The translations under genes were made by a program, and so were the position numbers. A stretch of DNA of 64,000 nucleotides, taken from contig CAZMHU010000005.1 in NCBI GenBank assembly GCA_964566175.1, positions 1 to 64,000 of the forward strand. Direction: 5' to 3'. Below are positions 1 through 9,567 of this stretch, in pieces (the first letter of the stretch is position 1; each line of letters begins with the position of its first letter). The stretch is from SIG589 sp964566175. Lineage in GTDB: Bacteria > Bacillota > Clostridia > Oscillospirales > Acutalibacteraceae. Under the pieces are notes generated by a model. It was given only the letters and a program-made list of their open reading frames with translations. It was not told where the DNA came from and ran no database searches.

Positions 1-30
1 CTGACTACATAATGTTTGTTATGTAGTCAG
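1..30. other. 12-bp perfect inverted repeat (hairpin)
   Basis: Bases 1-12 (CTGACTACATAA) are the exact reverse complement of bases 19-30, with a 6-nt loop (13-18). No T-run follows on the plus strand, so it is not a standard intrinsic terminator there. It lies about 40 nt before the helicase ribosome binding site, so it could be the end of an upstream gene, an operator or an mRNA structure. The window edge prevents a decision. Confidence 0.6.
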
Positions 31-81
31 GAAAATACGAAGATACTATCAATTTATTTGCTTAATGTTGGAGGTGTAATA

Positions 82-3000
82 ATGGCTATTTCTTTGTATC
101 GGCATAACCAAAAAGCATACGATGCGGCAATGCAAATGCTTTTGTATACTAATAAAGCTGCTATTATTCACCCAACCGGCACAGGAAAATCCTTTATCGG
201 TTTCAAAGTATGTGAAGAAAACTCCGACAAGATAATTTGCTGGCTTTCTCCGTCTGAGTATATATTCAAAACACAAATCGATAATTTAAAAAAAGCTGCT
301 GACGGATACGAACCTCAAAACGTAAAGTTTTTCACTTACGCCAAGCTTATGATGATGAGCGAGTCTGAATTGGCTGATATTTGTCCCGACTATATCATTC
401 TTGATGAGTTTCATCGCTGTGGCGCTGAAATGTGGGGACGCGGTGTCCAGAGTCTACTAAAAATATTCCCAAGTGCGCCGATTATCGGTCTGTCGGCAAC
501 GAATATTAGATATCTTGATAATCAAAGAAATATGGCCGATGAATTGTTTGACGGCAATATAGCATCCGAAATGACGCTCGGCGAAGCTATTGTCAGAGGG
601 ATATTGAATCCGCCTAAATATGTATTATCGATGTTTTGCTATCAAAACAGCCTTGAAAAATACGAATTGCGTACAAAAAAACTACGCAACAAGTTTGCGC
701 GCAATAAAGCAGATCTTTATTTAGAAGAACTTCGCCGGACGCTTGAAAAAGCGGATGGGCTCGATGTGATTTTTGATAAACACATGACTGACCGTACAGG
801 TAAGTACATTGTATTTTGTTCAAACAAGGAACACATGGACAATATGATGTCCCATACTGAATGGTTTGCAAAAATCGATAAAAATCCTCATATGTATTCC
901 GTTTATACACCCGATCCGTCGGCAAGTCATGCATTCGATGATTTTTGTAAAGATAGTGATGATACTCATTTGCGCTTGCTGTTTTGCATTGATGCACTTA
1001 ATGAAGGTATTCATTTAGAAGATATCAGCGGTGTTATTTTGTTGCGTCCGACAGTTTCACCTATTATTTACAAGCAACAGATCGGCAGGGCGTTGTCTGC
1101 AAGCAAAAAGAAAGATGCTGTAATTTTTGATGTAGTTCTTAATATTGAAAATCTATATAGTATCGGTGCAATTCAAGAGGAAATGGAGATTGCCACTATA
1201 TACTACACCTCGCTCGGCGAGAAAAAAGAAATTGTGAATGAGCGTTTTAATGTCATTGACGAGGTTCGGGATAGTCGTGTCCTGTTTGATAAACTCAACG
1301 ATACACTTACTACTTCTTGGGATACATATTATAAGCAGGCTAAGATATTTTACGAAGAAAACGGTAATCTTCAAATACCGGCAAGGTATATGACCGCAGA
1401 TGGCTATGCACTCGGACGGTGGATTTTTAATCAAAAAGGGATACGAAAAGGCACTATTGCGGGCAAACTCACAAGCGAACAGATTCATAAGCTCGATAGG
1501 ATAGGCATGGTTTGGGAGTATTACACCGATCTGAATTGGGAACGCAATTATGCAGCAGCAAAAGCCTATTTTGAAGCATACGGTGATTTAGCTCCTAATG
1601 CAAAATATATAACAGAAGATGGCGTTGCCCTTGGCAGTTGGTTATCAAATATACGAACATGGAATAATGCCGGTGTGCATTGCCAATATCTTACTCCCGA
1701 ACGGATAGATTCTCTGAACCGCATCGGAATGGTTTGGGATGTTTTGGATTATTTTTGGGAAAAGAATTATATGGCTGCGGTCGAGTATTACAAAGAACAT
1801 GGTGATCTTGATGTTCCATGCAAATATGTTTCTCCAAGCGGAATAAGATTGGGAAGTTGGCTTAGTCGTATGCGCCAGCTTCGTTATGGGAAAGCCAAAC
1901 GTGGATTTCCACCGAGCAAAGAGCAGATTGCCCGGCTTGATAATATAGGAATGATTTGGGAACCGCGAACTGTAACTTTATGGGAAAAAGGCTATGAAGC
2001 TGCAAAAGAATATGTACAGAAAAACGGCAATCTTCTTGTCCCTAATAACTATGTAACTGAAAATGGATTTAAACTCAGAAACTGGATTGATCGCCAACGG
2101 TTAGTTTTGAGAAAAGGAATGATTGATCCGGAAAGAAAAAAGCGTCTCGACAAACTCGGAATGATTTGGGAAGCGGACACATGGGAGAGCCGCTTTGATA
2201 AAGTAAAACAATATTATCAGCAGACCGGCATCATCAACATTAGCCAAAAATTGGTTGTTGATGGCGTTTGGATCGGGAAATGGATTATAACTCAGAAAAA
2301 GAAGCTCGAATCGGGAAAACTGTCTGACGAACAAGCTAAATTATTATGCACACTTCCAATTGATGAAATTGGCAAGAGAAAAGATGAATGGTTTTCGTTT
2401 TATCAGGACGCCATCGCTTATAAGGAGAAGTTTGGCTCGTTTAAAGACATACCAAAAGACTATAAAGGTGCGAACGGACACTATTTGTCAGGCTGGGTAT
2501 TTACGCAGCGGAGAAAATACCACAAGGGAGAATTGACACCGCAGCATATTGCGTATTTGGAATCTATTGGTTTTAATTGGACAACCGAAACTGCATGGGA
2601 TAGGGGTTATCGCTATGCTAAAGATTATTATGCCAAACATGGCAATCTCCTCATAAAGCAGAGCTACAAAACAAGTGACGGATATGGATTAGGCGCATGG
2701 GTATCAAAGTATCGATCACTATACGCTAAAAACAAATTGACGGATGATGCTATTTCTGCTCTTGATGAAATTGGTATGGTGTGGGAACTGGAAACAAAAA
2801 AATATTCAACCGCAAAAGTTAAAGCAAAACCCAAACCAACAAATAATTCTGCTACCGGAAAAAAAGTCCACCAACCGCCAAATCCATGGGACGTTAATTA
2901 TTGGTTACTCAAGAAGTATTACGAAAAAAACGGTAATGTATCGCACATCAACCCTAAAACTCCGGAAGAAAAGAAAATATACAATTGGCTTAATAACCAA

Positions 3001-3702
3001 CGGAAACGGTATCGTGACGGACGTCTTGTTAAGACGCAATTAAGCCTTTTGGAAGAAGTTGGTATTACGGAAGAATGGCTAAAACCTCTGACACCGTTTG
3101 AAAAGGGATATTTAATTGCAAAAGAATATTATTTGCAGAACGGCTCAATGGAAATGCCGACAAATTACCAACATACAAATGGCTTTTGGCTTGGCGCATG
3201 GGTTGAAAAAGTTCGTAATAAAAAGAGTCGGCTGAGCGAGAAACAGATTGAAATGCTTGATGCCATCGAATTCATTTGGGAGCCGTCAAACAATTGGGAA
3301 GAAAAATTTGCAATAGCCAAAGCGTATTTTGATGCAAATGGGTTCCTGCCGCTTGAACCAAAACAGTGCATAACACAAGATGATCAGCTTTTATGTCAAT
3401 GGCTACGCAGGCAGTTGCTTCGACGAAATGCAGGCAAAATGCCGCAAGATCAAATTGTCAAACTGACTGATATTGGTATGGATTGGCTTAATGCGGTTGA
3501 AAGGACTTGGGCAAGAGGTCTTTCACACGCGCAAGCGTATCAAGCAACACATGGGGATCTTAATGTCCCGGTATCATTTGTGTGCGAAGACGGGTATCCG
3601 CTCGGCGAATGGTTACATAGTCAACGGACACACAGAAAACGGCTGTCGCAGGATAAGAAAAAGGTACTTGTTGAATTGGGTGCAAACGGTTTAACAGGAT
3701 AA
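82..3702 (+). CDS. DEAD/DEAH-type helicase with 11 helicase-associated (HA) repeats
   Basis: Superfamily 2 helicase of 1206 residues. The core holds Walker A (HPTGTGKS, about residues 30-37), motif II DEFH (108-111), SAT (138-140) and a motif VI QQIGRAL (about 332-338). From about residue 412 to the end there are 11 tandem copies of a 65-75-residue unit of the type W-x3-Y-x2-AK-x-YY, G-x-L, DG-x2-LG-x-W, LD-x-IGM-x-W; copies 5, 8 and 10 are the most degenerate. This is the helicase-associated domain family, usually found in few to many copies behind SF2 cores; the repeats probably bind nucleic acid, but the role is not known. The start at 82 is chosen over an in-frame ATG at 16 because GGAGGTG sits at 70-76. 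It is AT-rich like the polysaccharide genes after it. A mobile-element or defence role is possible but not shown. Confidence 0.85.
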   Translation: MAISLYRHNQKAYDAAMQMLLYTNKAAIIHPTGTGKSFIGFKVCEENSDKIICWLSPSEYIFKTQIDNLKKAADGYEPQNVKFFTYAKLMMMSESELADICPDYIILDEFHRCGAEMWGRGVQSLLKIFPSAPIIGLSATNIRYLDNQRNMADELFDGNIASEMTLGEAIVRGILNPPKYVLSMFCYQNSLEKYELRTKKLRNKFARNKADLYLEELRRTLEKADGLDVIFDKHMTDRTGKYIVFCSNKEHMDNMMSHTEWFAKIDKNPHMYSVYTPDPSASHAFDDFCKDSDDTHLRLLFCIDALNEGIHLEDISGVILLRPTVSPIIYKQQIGRALSASKKKDAVIFDVVLNIENLYSIGAIQEEMEIATIYYTSLGEKKEIVNERFNVIDEVRDSRVLFDKLNDTLTTSWDTYYKQAKIFYEENGNLQIPARYMTADGYALGRWIFNQKGIRKGTIAGKLTSEQIHKLDRIGMVWEYYTDLNWERNYAAAKAYFEAYGDLAPNAKYITEDGVALGSWLSNIRTWNNAGVHCQYLTPERIDSLNRIGMVWDVLDYFWEKNYMAAVEYYKEHGDLDVPCKYVSPSGIRLGSWLSRMRQLRYGKAKRGFPPSKEQIARLDNIGMIWEPRTVTLWEKGYEAAKEYVQKNGNLLVPNNYVTENGFKLRNWIDRQRLVLRKGMIDPERKKRLDKLGMIWEADTWESRFDKVKQYYQQTGIINISQKLVVDGVWIGKWIITQKKKLESGKLSDEQAKLLCTLPIDEIGKRKDEWFSFYQDAIAYKEKFGSFKDIPKDYKGANGHYLSGWVFTQRRKYHKGELTPQHIAYLESIGFNWTTETAWDRGYRYAKDYYAKHGNLLIKQSYKTSDGYGLGAWVSKYRSLYAKNKLTDDAISALDEIGMVWELETKKYSTAKVKAKPKPTNNSATGKKVHQPPNPWDVNYWLLKKYYEKNGNVSHINPKTPEEKKIYNWLNNQRKRYRDGRLVKTQLSLLEEVGITEEWLKPLTPFEKGYLIAKEYYLQNGSMEMPTNYQHTNGFWLGAWVEKVRNKKSRLSEKQIEMLDAIEFIWEPSNNWEEKFAIAKAYFDANGFLPLEPKQCITQDDQLLCQWLRRQLLRRNAGKMPQDQIVKLTDIGMDWLNAVERTWARGLSHAQAYQATHGDLNVPVSFVCEDGYPLGEWLHSQRTHRKRLSQDKKKVLVELGANGLTG

Positions 3703-3718
3703 AGTGAGGAGAATATAA

Positions 3719-3991
3719 ATGGATTATGCACTACTTTTAATTTTCAAATGTATTAATCAAGCGTTCATTTGCAACATTGAAGGCGATAGTATGTCATTTC
3801 AAAATGGAAGCGAAGCAATTGCAAAATTACAAGAAACAAATAAGCACTACTCGCCTATTAACATTTCAGCAAAGAATGAAACTGTTGTTATATCTATCAA
3901 GGACATAACAGAAGAAATACAACAAAGCAATGAGGACTTTATAAAGGATTACAAAAAACGATTTGGCTACGAACCAAGTTTTTTTGAATAA
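3719..3991 (+). CDS. small hypothetical protein (90 aa)
   Basis: I do not recognise this protein. It begins 16 nt after the helicase stop behind GAGGAG (about 3706-3711) and ends 19 nt before the aldolase gene. The first 20 residues are hydrophobic (MDYALLLIFKCINQAFI), followed by a polar part ending FGYEPSFFE. An alternative start is the ATG at 3791 (MSFQNGSEAI), which would remove the hydrophobic segment; it lacks as good a ribosome site. Position suggests co-transcription with the island genes. Confidence 0.55.
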   Translation: MDYALLLIFKCINQAFICNIEGDSMSFQNGSEAIAKLQETNKHYSPINISAKNETVVISIKDITEEIQQSNEDFIKDYKKRFGYEPSFFE

Positions 3992-4010
3992 TATTTGAAA
4001 GGATAGAACT

Positions 4011-4841
4011 ATGTCTTTGGAATTAATGTATATCACCAATAAGCCTGCCGTGGCTTTGATTGCTGAAAAATACGGTGTACAACGGATTTGGATAGATCTT
4101 GAAACGCTTGGCAAGAAAGAACGCCAAAAAAATATTAACTCGGTCAAATCACACCATACAATTCATGATGTTGAAGTGATTTCTAATATGTTACTTAAAT
4201 CAAAGCTTATGGTTAGAATCAATCCATGGAATCACAATTCTATAGACGAAATTGAAAAAGTAATCTATGCAGGTGCTGACCGAATTATGCTACCAATGTG
4301 GAGAACCGCAGAAGAAGCATCATTGTTTTTATCTGCTGTTAACAATAGGGTGCCTACAACTCTATTGCTTGAAACGAAAGAAGCTGTTGAATGTCTTGAC
4401 GATGTTCTCAAAAATCCATTGCTTGACGAGATACATATTGGCTTAAACGATTTGCATTTGAGCTACGGATTGACATTTATGTTTGAATTGTTGACCAACG
4501 GTATTGTTGAAATGCTTTGTTCAAAAATGAAAAGTGCTGGTGTTCCATATGGGTTTGGGGGTATTGCCCGTATAGGTGAAGGATTATTACCTTCTGAAAA
4601 GGTAATAATGGAGCATTATAGACTTGGCTCAACACGAGCAATTTTATCGAGAAGTTTTTGCAATACAGACGAGATTGATGATATATCAGAAATCGAAAAG
4701 ATTTTTGCGGAAAACATCGCCAAGTTGAGAAGTTTTGAAAAAGTAGCTGAAAATGCTGGGCGACACGATTTTGAAACAAACAGACAATCTGTTAAAGTAA
4801 CTGTTGATCAAATCGCAAGCAGTATCAAGGGGATTAAATAA
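4011..4841 (+). CDS. HpcH/HpaI-type aldolase (citrate lyase beta-like) in polysaccharide cluster
   Basis: A 276-residue TIM-barrel protein resembling the HpcH/HpaI aldolase family, which joins or splits pyruvate or related 2-oxo acids with an aldehyde using a divalent metal. The strand-end motifs LLLETKE (metal-ligand Glu, about residue 122) and HIGLNDLHLSYG (metal-ligand Asp, about 145) are in the family pattern. Its stop abuts the start of the priming transferase, and an Ldh2-type dehydrogenase follows. An inference is that aldolase and dehydrogenase make an unusual acidic or hydroxy-acid building block for the polymer. The substrate cannot be read from sequence. Confidence 0.75.
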   Translation: MSLELMYITNKPAVALIAEKYGVQRIWIDLETLGKKERQKNINSVKSHHTIHDVEVISNMLLKSKLMVRINPWNHNSIDEIEKVIYAGADRIMLPMWRTAEEASLFLSAVNNRVPTTLLLETKEAVECLDDVLKNPLLDEIHIGLNDLHLSYGLTFMFELLTNGIVEMLCSKMKSAGVPYGFGGIARIGEGLLPSEKVIMEHYRLGSTRAILSRSFCNTDEIDDISEIEKIFAENIAKLRSFEKVAENAGRHDFETNRQSVKVTVDQIASSIKGIK

Positions 4842-5501
4842 ATGTACAAACGATATTTCAAAAGATTATTAGATATCTTTATTTCAAATGCTATGCTATT
4901 AATAACTTCCCCCATTCTTTTAATCGTAGCAATTGCAATAAAAATAGAGTCTCCCGGTCCGGTGATTTTTAAACAAACAAGGTTAGGTCGCTATGGGAAG
5001 CCGTTTACTATATATAAATTTAGGTCTATGTGTGTAAACGCCGAAAAGACAGGAACCGGACAATATTCCTTTAAGAATGATCCAAGAGTGACCAAGGTGG
5101 GTCGTATTATTCGCGCATTGAGTATTGATGAGTTGCCACAACTGATAAACATCATAAAAGGCGATATGTCTTTAATCGGTTTTCGTCCGCCCCTTACATA
5201 TCATCCGTGGCCGTTTGAAAAATATACAGAAGAACAGAAAAAGATGTTTAATGTACGCCCCGGAATAACCGGTTGGGCTCAAATTCATGGACGGAAAGAT
5301 GTGCAATGGTCAGACCGCATTGAGATGGGAATCTACTATGCCGAAAATGTGTCTTTTCTTTTAGACTTGCGTGTTTTCTTTATCACAATTTGGAAAGTAG
5401 TTTCAAATGCAGATAATGAAAACACAAGTATTACGGTTCAAGAGAAAGAAAAAACATCAAGTAGCACTTTGCAAACCGTAACATTATCAAAGAAAAACTA
5501 A
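4842..5501 (+). CDS. priming sugar-phosphate transferase (monotopic phosphoglycosyl transferase)
   Basis: A 219-residue small-type bacterial sugar transferase (EpsL/PglC/WbaP catalytic domain). It moves a sugar-1-phosphate from a UDP-sugar to undecaprenyl phosphate and so starts repeat-unit assembly at the inner face of the membrane. A hydrophobic re-entrant helix lies at about residues 12-32, followed by SPGPVIFKQTRLGRYG, YKFRSM, SIDELPQL with the catalytic Asp-Glu pair, GFRPP and RPGITGWAQIHGR. The start follows the aldolase stop with no gap. The C-terminal 30 residues are Ser/Thr-rich. Sugar specificity is not predictable here. Confidence 0.92.
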   Translation: MYKRYFKRLLDIFISNAMLLITSPILLIVAIAIKIESPGPVIFKQTRLGRYGKPFTIYKFRSMCVNAEKTGTGQYSFKNDPRVTKVGRIIRALSIDELPQLINIIKGDMSLIGFRPPLTYHPWPFEKYTEEQKKMFNVRPGITGWAQIHGRKDVQWSDRIEMGIYYAENVSFLLDLRVFFITIWKVVSNADNENTSITVQEKEKTSSSTLQTVTLSKKN

Positions 5502-5516
5502 AACACTGGAAAAGAA

Positions 5517-6566
5517 ATGACTATGATGAAACGATTTTATATAAATCATCTGCGAGAAGGTCTGCTTTTAATACTGAAAAAACACAAAGTGTCTCAGCAG
5601 CAAGCAGAAATATTGGTTGATTTAATGTTGGCGGCAGATATGCGTGGCATCCATACGCATGGTGTCAATGTTTTTCCTACATATATAGCAAAGATACACG
5701 CCGGAGGTTTTAATCTTTCTGATGATTGCAAAATGATACAACGAACAAACTCATTCGCTGTTGTTGATGCAAATAATCTATTGGGAATGGTCTCGGCTAA
5801 ATATTGTATGGACATTGCAATCAGCGAAAGCCAAAACTCAGGTATTTATACCGTATTTTGCCGCAATGCAAACACATTCGGAGCTGCATTTAATTATGTT
5901 AATATGGCAATAGATAAAAAAATTATAGGAATTTGTTTTTCAAACAGTCCTTCTGCTATGCCTGCTTGGGGTGGCAATAAAAAGGCTTTGGGAACAAATC
6001 CATTTGCTATTGGAATCCCGACACAAAACGAAGCTCCGATAATAATCGATATGGCCACAAGCATCGTAGCAAAATCAAAAATAAATGAAATTCGTAAACA
6101 AGGTGGTACATTGCCAAATGGTTGGGCACTCGATGAAAATGGTCAGCCCACTACCGATCCAGAAGAAGCGATTAAAGGTATGATATTGCCGATGGCAGAA
6201 CACAAAGGTTATGCCATCGCTATGGCAATAGATGTTATTGCCGGAGTTCTATCCGGAGCCGGCTATTTAAATAATATAAACAGATTCTACTCTATTGATA
6301 ATAAATGCATGAATGTAGGTCACTGTTTTATTGCTATTAATCCCTCGATGATCTTCGGTGAAGGTTTCCTTCAAAAAATGGATGCTTACATTACTGAACT
6401 GCGAGAAACCGGTGAAAATATTTGTTATCCCGGCGAAAGCGGAAATAGAAAAAAGCAGTTATGTAGTAACGGAACGGTTGAACTCAGCGATGAAACCGCA
6501 AGGGCTCTGATGGCTCTCTTTGACGAAAATAATATTCAAAAGGCGTTGAGAGAATATGTCGGATAA
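5517..6566 (+). CDS. Ldh2-family NAD(P)-dependent 2-hydroxyacid dehydrogenase
   Basis: A 349-residue member of the malate/L-lactate dehydrogenase type 2 family (YlbC/AllD/ComC relatives), which oxidises or forms 2-hydroxy acids with NAD(P). Family marks are DMRGIHTHGVN with the catalytic His (about residues 40-50), NSPSAMPAWGG and KALGTNPFAIGIP (about 141-165), and EHKGYAIAMAIDVIAGVLSG (about 223-242). Its 3' end overlaps the acyltransferase gene by 11 nt, which indicates translational coupling. Such dehydrogenases are uncommon inside polysaccharide clusters. With the aldolase two genes upstream it may supply a hydroxy-acid substituent; this is inference. Confidence 0.85.
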   Translation: MTMMKRFYINHLREGLLLILKKHKVSQQQAEILVDLMLAADMRGIHTHGVNVFPTYIAKIHAGGFNLSDDCKMIQRTNSFAVVDANNLLGMVSAKYCMDIAISESQNSGIYTVFCRNANTFGAAFNYVNMAIDKKIIGICFSNSPSAMPAWGGNKKALGTNPFAIGIPTQNEAPIIIDMATSIVAKSKINEIRKQGGTLPNGWALDENGQPTTDPEEAIKGMILPMAEHKGYAIAMAIDVIAGVLSGAGYLNNINRFYSIDNKCMNVGHCFIAINPSMIFGEGFLQKMDAYITELRETGENICYPGESGNRKKQLCSNGTVELSDETARALMALFDENNIQKALREYVG

Positions 6567-7557
6567 AAAAATAACTTATATTAGTTTACTTCAAATTATA
6601 GGCCCCATATTTGTTATTTTGGGTCACTCACTAAATGGTCTTGAAAGTACAGGGGCTTGGTATGTGTTTTCAAAAGAATGGATTTACATCTTCCATATGC
6701 CGTTATTTTTCATGATTAGTGGCTATTTGTTATCTTATAAGGGATATTTGAACGGTAGATCGTATAAAAAATTTGTGTTTATAAAAGCCAAAAGACTTTT
6801 GGCCCCTTATATTATTTTAAACTCATTTGTTTGGTTGATTATGCTAATCTACCAATTCATATCAAACAATATTTCTCTCAGTATTTCAGAAATATTGATA
6901 GGCTTTATTAGACCGAGAACAAATGCTTTGACTTATACTTGGTTTTTATTTGCATTGTTTGTAGTTTATCTGGCAGCTCCAATATTCCAAAAACTATTAA
7001 ACGAGCAAAAGCCAATATTTGTTGTTATCACTTTTGCCGTATGCATTACATTCTATATGTTGCCAATCAATACGGAATTATTTGCATTAAGTGATTTGCA
7101 TAAAGATTTGCTGTTTTTTGTGTTGGGATGCATACTTGGTCAAATGAAACAGAAAAATTTTATTTCAACAATGAAGCGTTTCCGTCCATGGTTTATTATC
7201 GGAGCAATTTTGTTTTCAGCAATAGCTCTAATTTGGTATGAAGAATTAAGAATGTTTCATTTTATTCCTTGTGCATTCGTGCTGCTGGCGTTCCTTTCGA
7301 TATTTGTTTGTGTAAATCAATTATCACCGCCATTTGAAAGACTTGCCTCGTACTCTTTTAGTATATATATAATGCATTGGCCGGTGATGATGTTTGTTCG
7401 GATATTCTTTCACTCTTTATTAGGCGCAAATGTTGCCTTAACCGCATTTGCTATGTGTGTATTTGGGTATGTTACACCTATTTTTGTTATTTTAATAATT
7501 CGGGCTTTGCCGTTCAATAAAATCAAAGTTCCGTTAAAGTATTTGTTGGGAGTATGA
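6556..7557 (+). CDS. membrane acyltransferase (acyltransferase-3 family)
   Basis: A 333-residue polytopic membrane protein with about ten hydrophobic segments. The N-terminus carries the family motif with the active-site His (FVILGHSLNG, about residues 18-27) and an FHMPLFFMISGYLL segment (about 46-59). The family O-acetylates or O-acylates sugars of surface polymers (OafA and fucose-4-O-acetylase relatives). The start ATG overlaps the end of the dehydrogenase gene by 11 nt. It probably decorates the repeat unit; the acyl group and position are unknown. Confidence 0.85.
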   Translation: MSDKKITYISLLQIIGPIFVILGHSLNGLESTGAWYVFSKEWIYIFHMPLFFMISGYLLSYKGYLNGRSYKKFVFIKAKRLLAPYIILNSFVWLIMLIYQFISNNISLSISEILIGFIRPRTNALTYTWFLFALFVVYLAAPIFQKLLNEQKPIFVVITFAVCITFYMLPINTELFALSDLHKDLLFFVLGCILGQMKQKNFISTMKRFRPWFIIGAILFSAIALIWYEELRMFHFIPCAFVLLAFLSIFVCVNQLSPPFERLASYSFSIYIMHWPVMMFVRIFFHSLLGANVALTAFAMCVFGYVTPIFVILIIRALPFNKIKVPLKYLLGV

Positions 7558-7558
7558 A

Positions 7559-8764
7559 ATGTTAGATGTAGTTATAATATCGAATTATTGGCATTTTCCA
7601 AGTGAAAAATCAAGCAGCCGATATCATTCTATAGCAACACTTGCAGCATCCGAAGAATTATCGGTCGAATTATTGACCTCTTGCTTTTATCACACAAATA
7701 AGCAATACCGAAGTGATACAGTTTGTGTAGGTGAAGATATTCCATATAAAGTTACTTTGCTTAAGGAAAAAGCGTATAAAAAAAATATTTCATTAGGTCG
7801 AATTATATCGCACAAACAATTTGCTGATAATGTAATTAAATACTTAATTACTCGCAAAAAGCCCGATGTAGTATACCTCTTTGTTCCTCCAATAAGTTTG
7901 GCAAAAAAGGTTGTCAGCTATGCAAAAAAGAATGGGATAAGAGTCGTAATAGATGTATTAGATCTTTGGCCTGAGGCGTTTGAGATGGTGCTGCCGAGTT
8001 TTGTATCCAAAAGCATACTTTTGCCTATGAGAAAATCTGCTGAATATGTTTATTCTAATGCAGATGAAGTTATTGCCGTATCAGATACTTATGTAAAACG
8101 GGCGATAAAACATAATGCACGTAAAAACATAGGACATAGCGTATTTATCGGGACAGATATTGAGGCGTTCGACAATGCGGCCGCTAACGCACCCTTATTA
8201 GGAGGAAAACTGCGTCCTATCACTATGGCTTATATCGGTATGTTAGGTCACAGCTATGACTTGTGTGGCGTTATGGATGCGATGCATTTATTGATAGAGC
8301 AAGGATTTGATGATGTCGAGTTGTTAATTATGGGTGATGGCCCTTTAAAAACCAAATTCCAAGAATATGCCAAACAATATGAGCTTCCGGTTCGTTTTAC
8401 AGGCAGATTAGATTACGAAGATATGGTAAAGAAACTGGTCAAATGTGATATTGGATTAAATGTTTTAGTTGATAAAGCCGCTCAAAGTATAATCAACAAA
8501 CACGCTGATTATGTTTCGGCAGGAATTCCCATAATCAATGTTCAGAAAAATCAGGAATTTGGCAGATTGTTGGTGGACTACAATGCGGGATTAATGTGTA
8601 CCCCAGGTGATACGGAAACGCTTGCAAATGCTATACGGACTCTTGCTTCAAATGAAGAAATGCGAAATAAAATTGGCAAAAACAGTCGTCGATTAGCGGA
8701 AGAAAAATTCAATAGAAAAAACACTTATGGTGAAATAATAACTGTTATGAAAGGTGAGCTATGA
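7559..8764 (+). CDS. glycosyltransferase family 4
   Basis: A 401-residue GT-B fold retaining glycosyltransferase. The N-terminal domain begins MLDVVIISNYWHFPSEKSSS, of the type found in WcaI-like and FslB-like enzymes. The C-terminal donor-binding domain contains the segments YIGMLGHSYDL, ELLIMGDGPL, VRFTGRLDYEDM and GLMCTPGDTETLANAI. It starts 1 nt after the acyltransferase stop and shares an ATGA overlap with the next gene. It adds a sugar from a nucleotide donor to the lipid-linked repeat unit in the cytoplasm; donor and linkage are unknown. Confidence 0.88.
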   Translation: MLDVVIISNYWHFPSEKSSSRYHSIATLAASEELSVELLTSCFYHTNKQYRSDTVCVGEDIPYKVTLLKEKAYKKNISLGRIISHKQFADNVIKYLITRKKPDVVYLFVPPISLAKKVVSYAKKNGIRVVIDVLDLWPEAFEMVLPSFVSKSILLPMRKSAEYVYSNADEVIAVSDTYVKRAIKHNARKNIGHSVFIGTDIEAFDNAAANAPLLGGKLRPITMAYIGMLGHSYDLCGVMDAMHLLIEQGFDDVELLIMGDGPLKTKFQEYAKQYELPVRFTGRLDYEDMVKKLVKCDIGLNVLVDKAAQSIINKHADYVSAGIPIINVQKNQEFGRLLVDYNAGLMCTPGDTETLANAIRTLASNEEMRNKIGKNSRRLAEEKFNRKNTYGEIITVMKGEL

Positions 8765-9567
8765 TGACTCTGCAACTTTTGATTTCAACAATGTACCAAA
8801 CAGATTATTCTTTGCTTGATAAAATGAAGATAAATTCGGATGCAATAGTTATAAACCAATGCGACAAAGATAATCGAACACCCATAGAATACAATGGACA
8901 TACAGTTATGTGGATTGATACAACTGAAAGAGGCTTGAGCCGAAGCAGAAATATGGCCATTCGAAATGCAACGGCTGATATCTGTATGCTTGCAGATGAC
9001 GATCTGGAGTATCGTAGTAATTATGTTGATGTAATTAGCTCTGCTTTTAATCGTATAAAGTCGGACATTATCAGTTTTCAAGTTAACGGAATTGAAAAGA
9101 AGTTCAAAAACTATCCATCGAAAGAATGTGAGATTTCTTATTTGAAATCTATGAAGGTGGCATCTGTCGAAATTGCATTTAAAAGAGCAACATTTGAAGA
9201 GAAAAAAATACGGTTCGATGAATTGATTGGCGCAGGAACAGAGTTTATGATGGGCGAGGAAAATGCTATGCTTTTTCAATGCTTACATAAAAATTTGAAA
9301 ATATATTATATTCCACAAGTCATTGCAGATTTACACATTGGCAATTCAACATGGTTTACCGAAAGAAACGAAAAATTTTTTATAGGCAAGGGTGCATCGT
9401 TTGCCGCTATGAAAACAAAATTTACAACGTTACTTATTTGGCAATGGGCTTTGAGAAAAAAACACTTATACAGTAAAAACGCTACTATTTGCAAAGCCAT
9501 CAAGTTGATGCAAAAAGGGAAAAAATCTTATATAAAACAATTAGAGGGAAGCAAAAATGATACCTAA
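8761..9567 (+). CDS. glycosyltransferase family 2 (GT-A)
   Basis: A 268-residue inverting GT-A transferase. After the N-terminal segment LLISTMYQTDY it shows ERGLSRSRNMAIRNA followed by MLADDDLEY, whose Asp triplet is the nucleotide-sugar/metal site (about residues 78-86). GEENAMLFQCLHKN matches the acceptor-side region. The start codon overlaps the previous stop (ATGA), and the 3' end overlaps the next gene by 11 nt, so it belongs to the same transcript. It adds one sugar of the repeat unit; specificity is unknown. Confidence 0.85.
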   Translation: MMTLQLLISTMYQTDYSLLDKMKINSDAIVINQCDKDNRTPIEYNGHTVMWIDTTERGLSRSRNMAIRNATADICMLADDDLEYRSNYVDVISSAFNRIKSDIISFQVNGIEKKFKNYPSKECEISYLKSMKVASVEIAFKRATFEEKKIRFDELIGAGTEFMMGEENAMLFQCLHKNLKIYYIPQVIADLHIGNSTWFTERNEKFFIGKGASFAAMKTKFTTLLIWQWALRKKHLYSKNATICKAIKLMQKGKKSYIKQLEGSKNDT

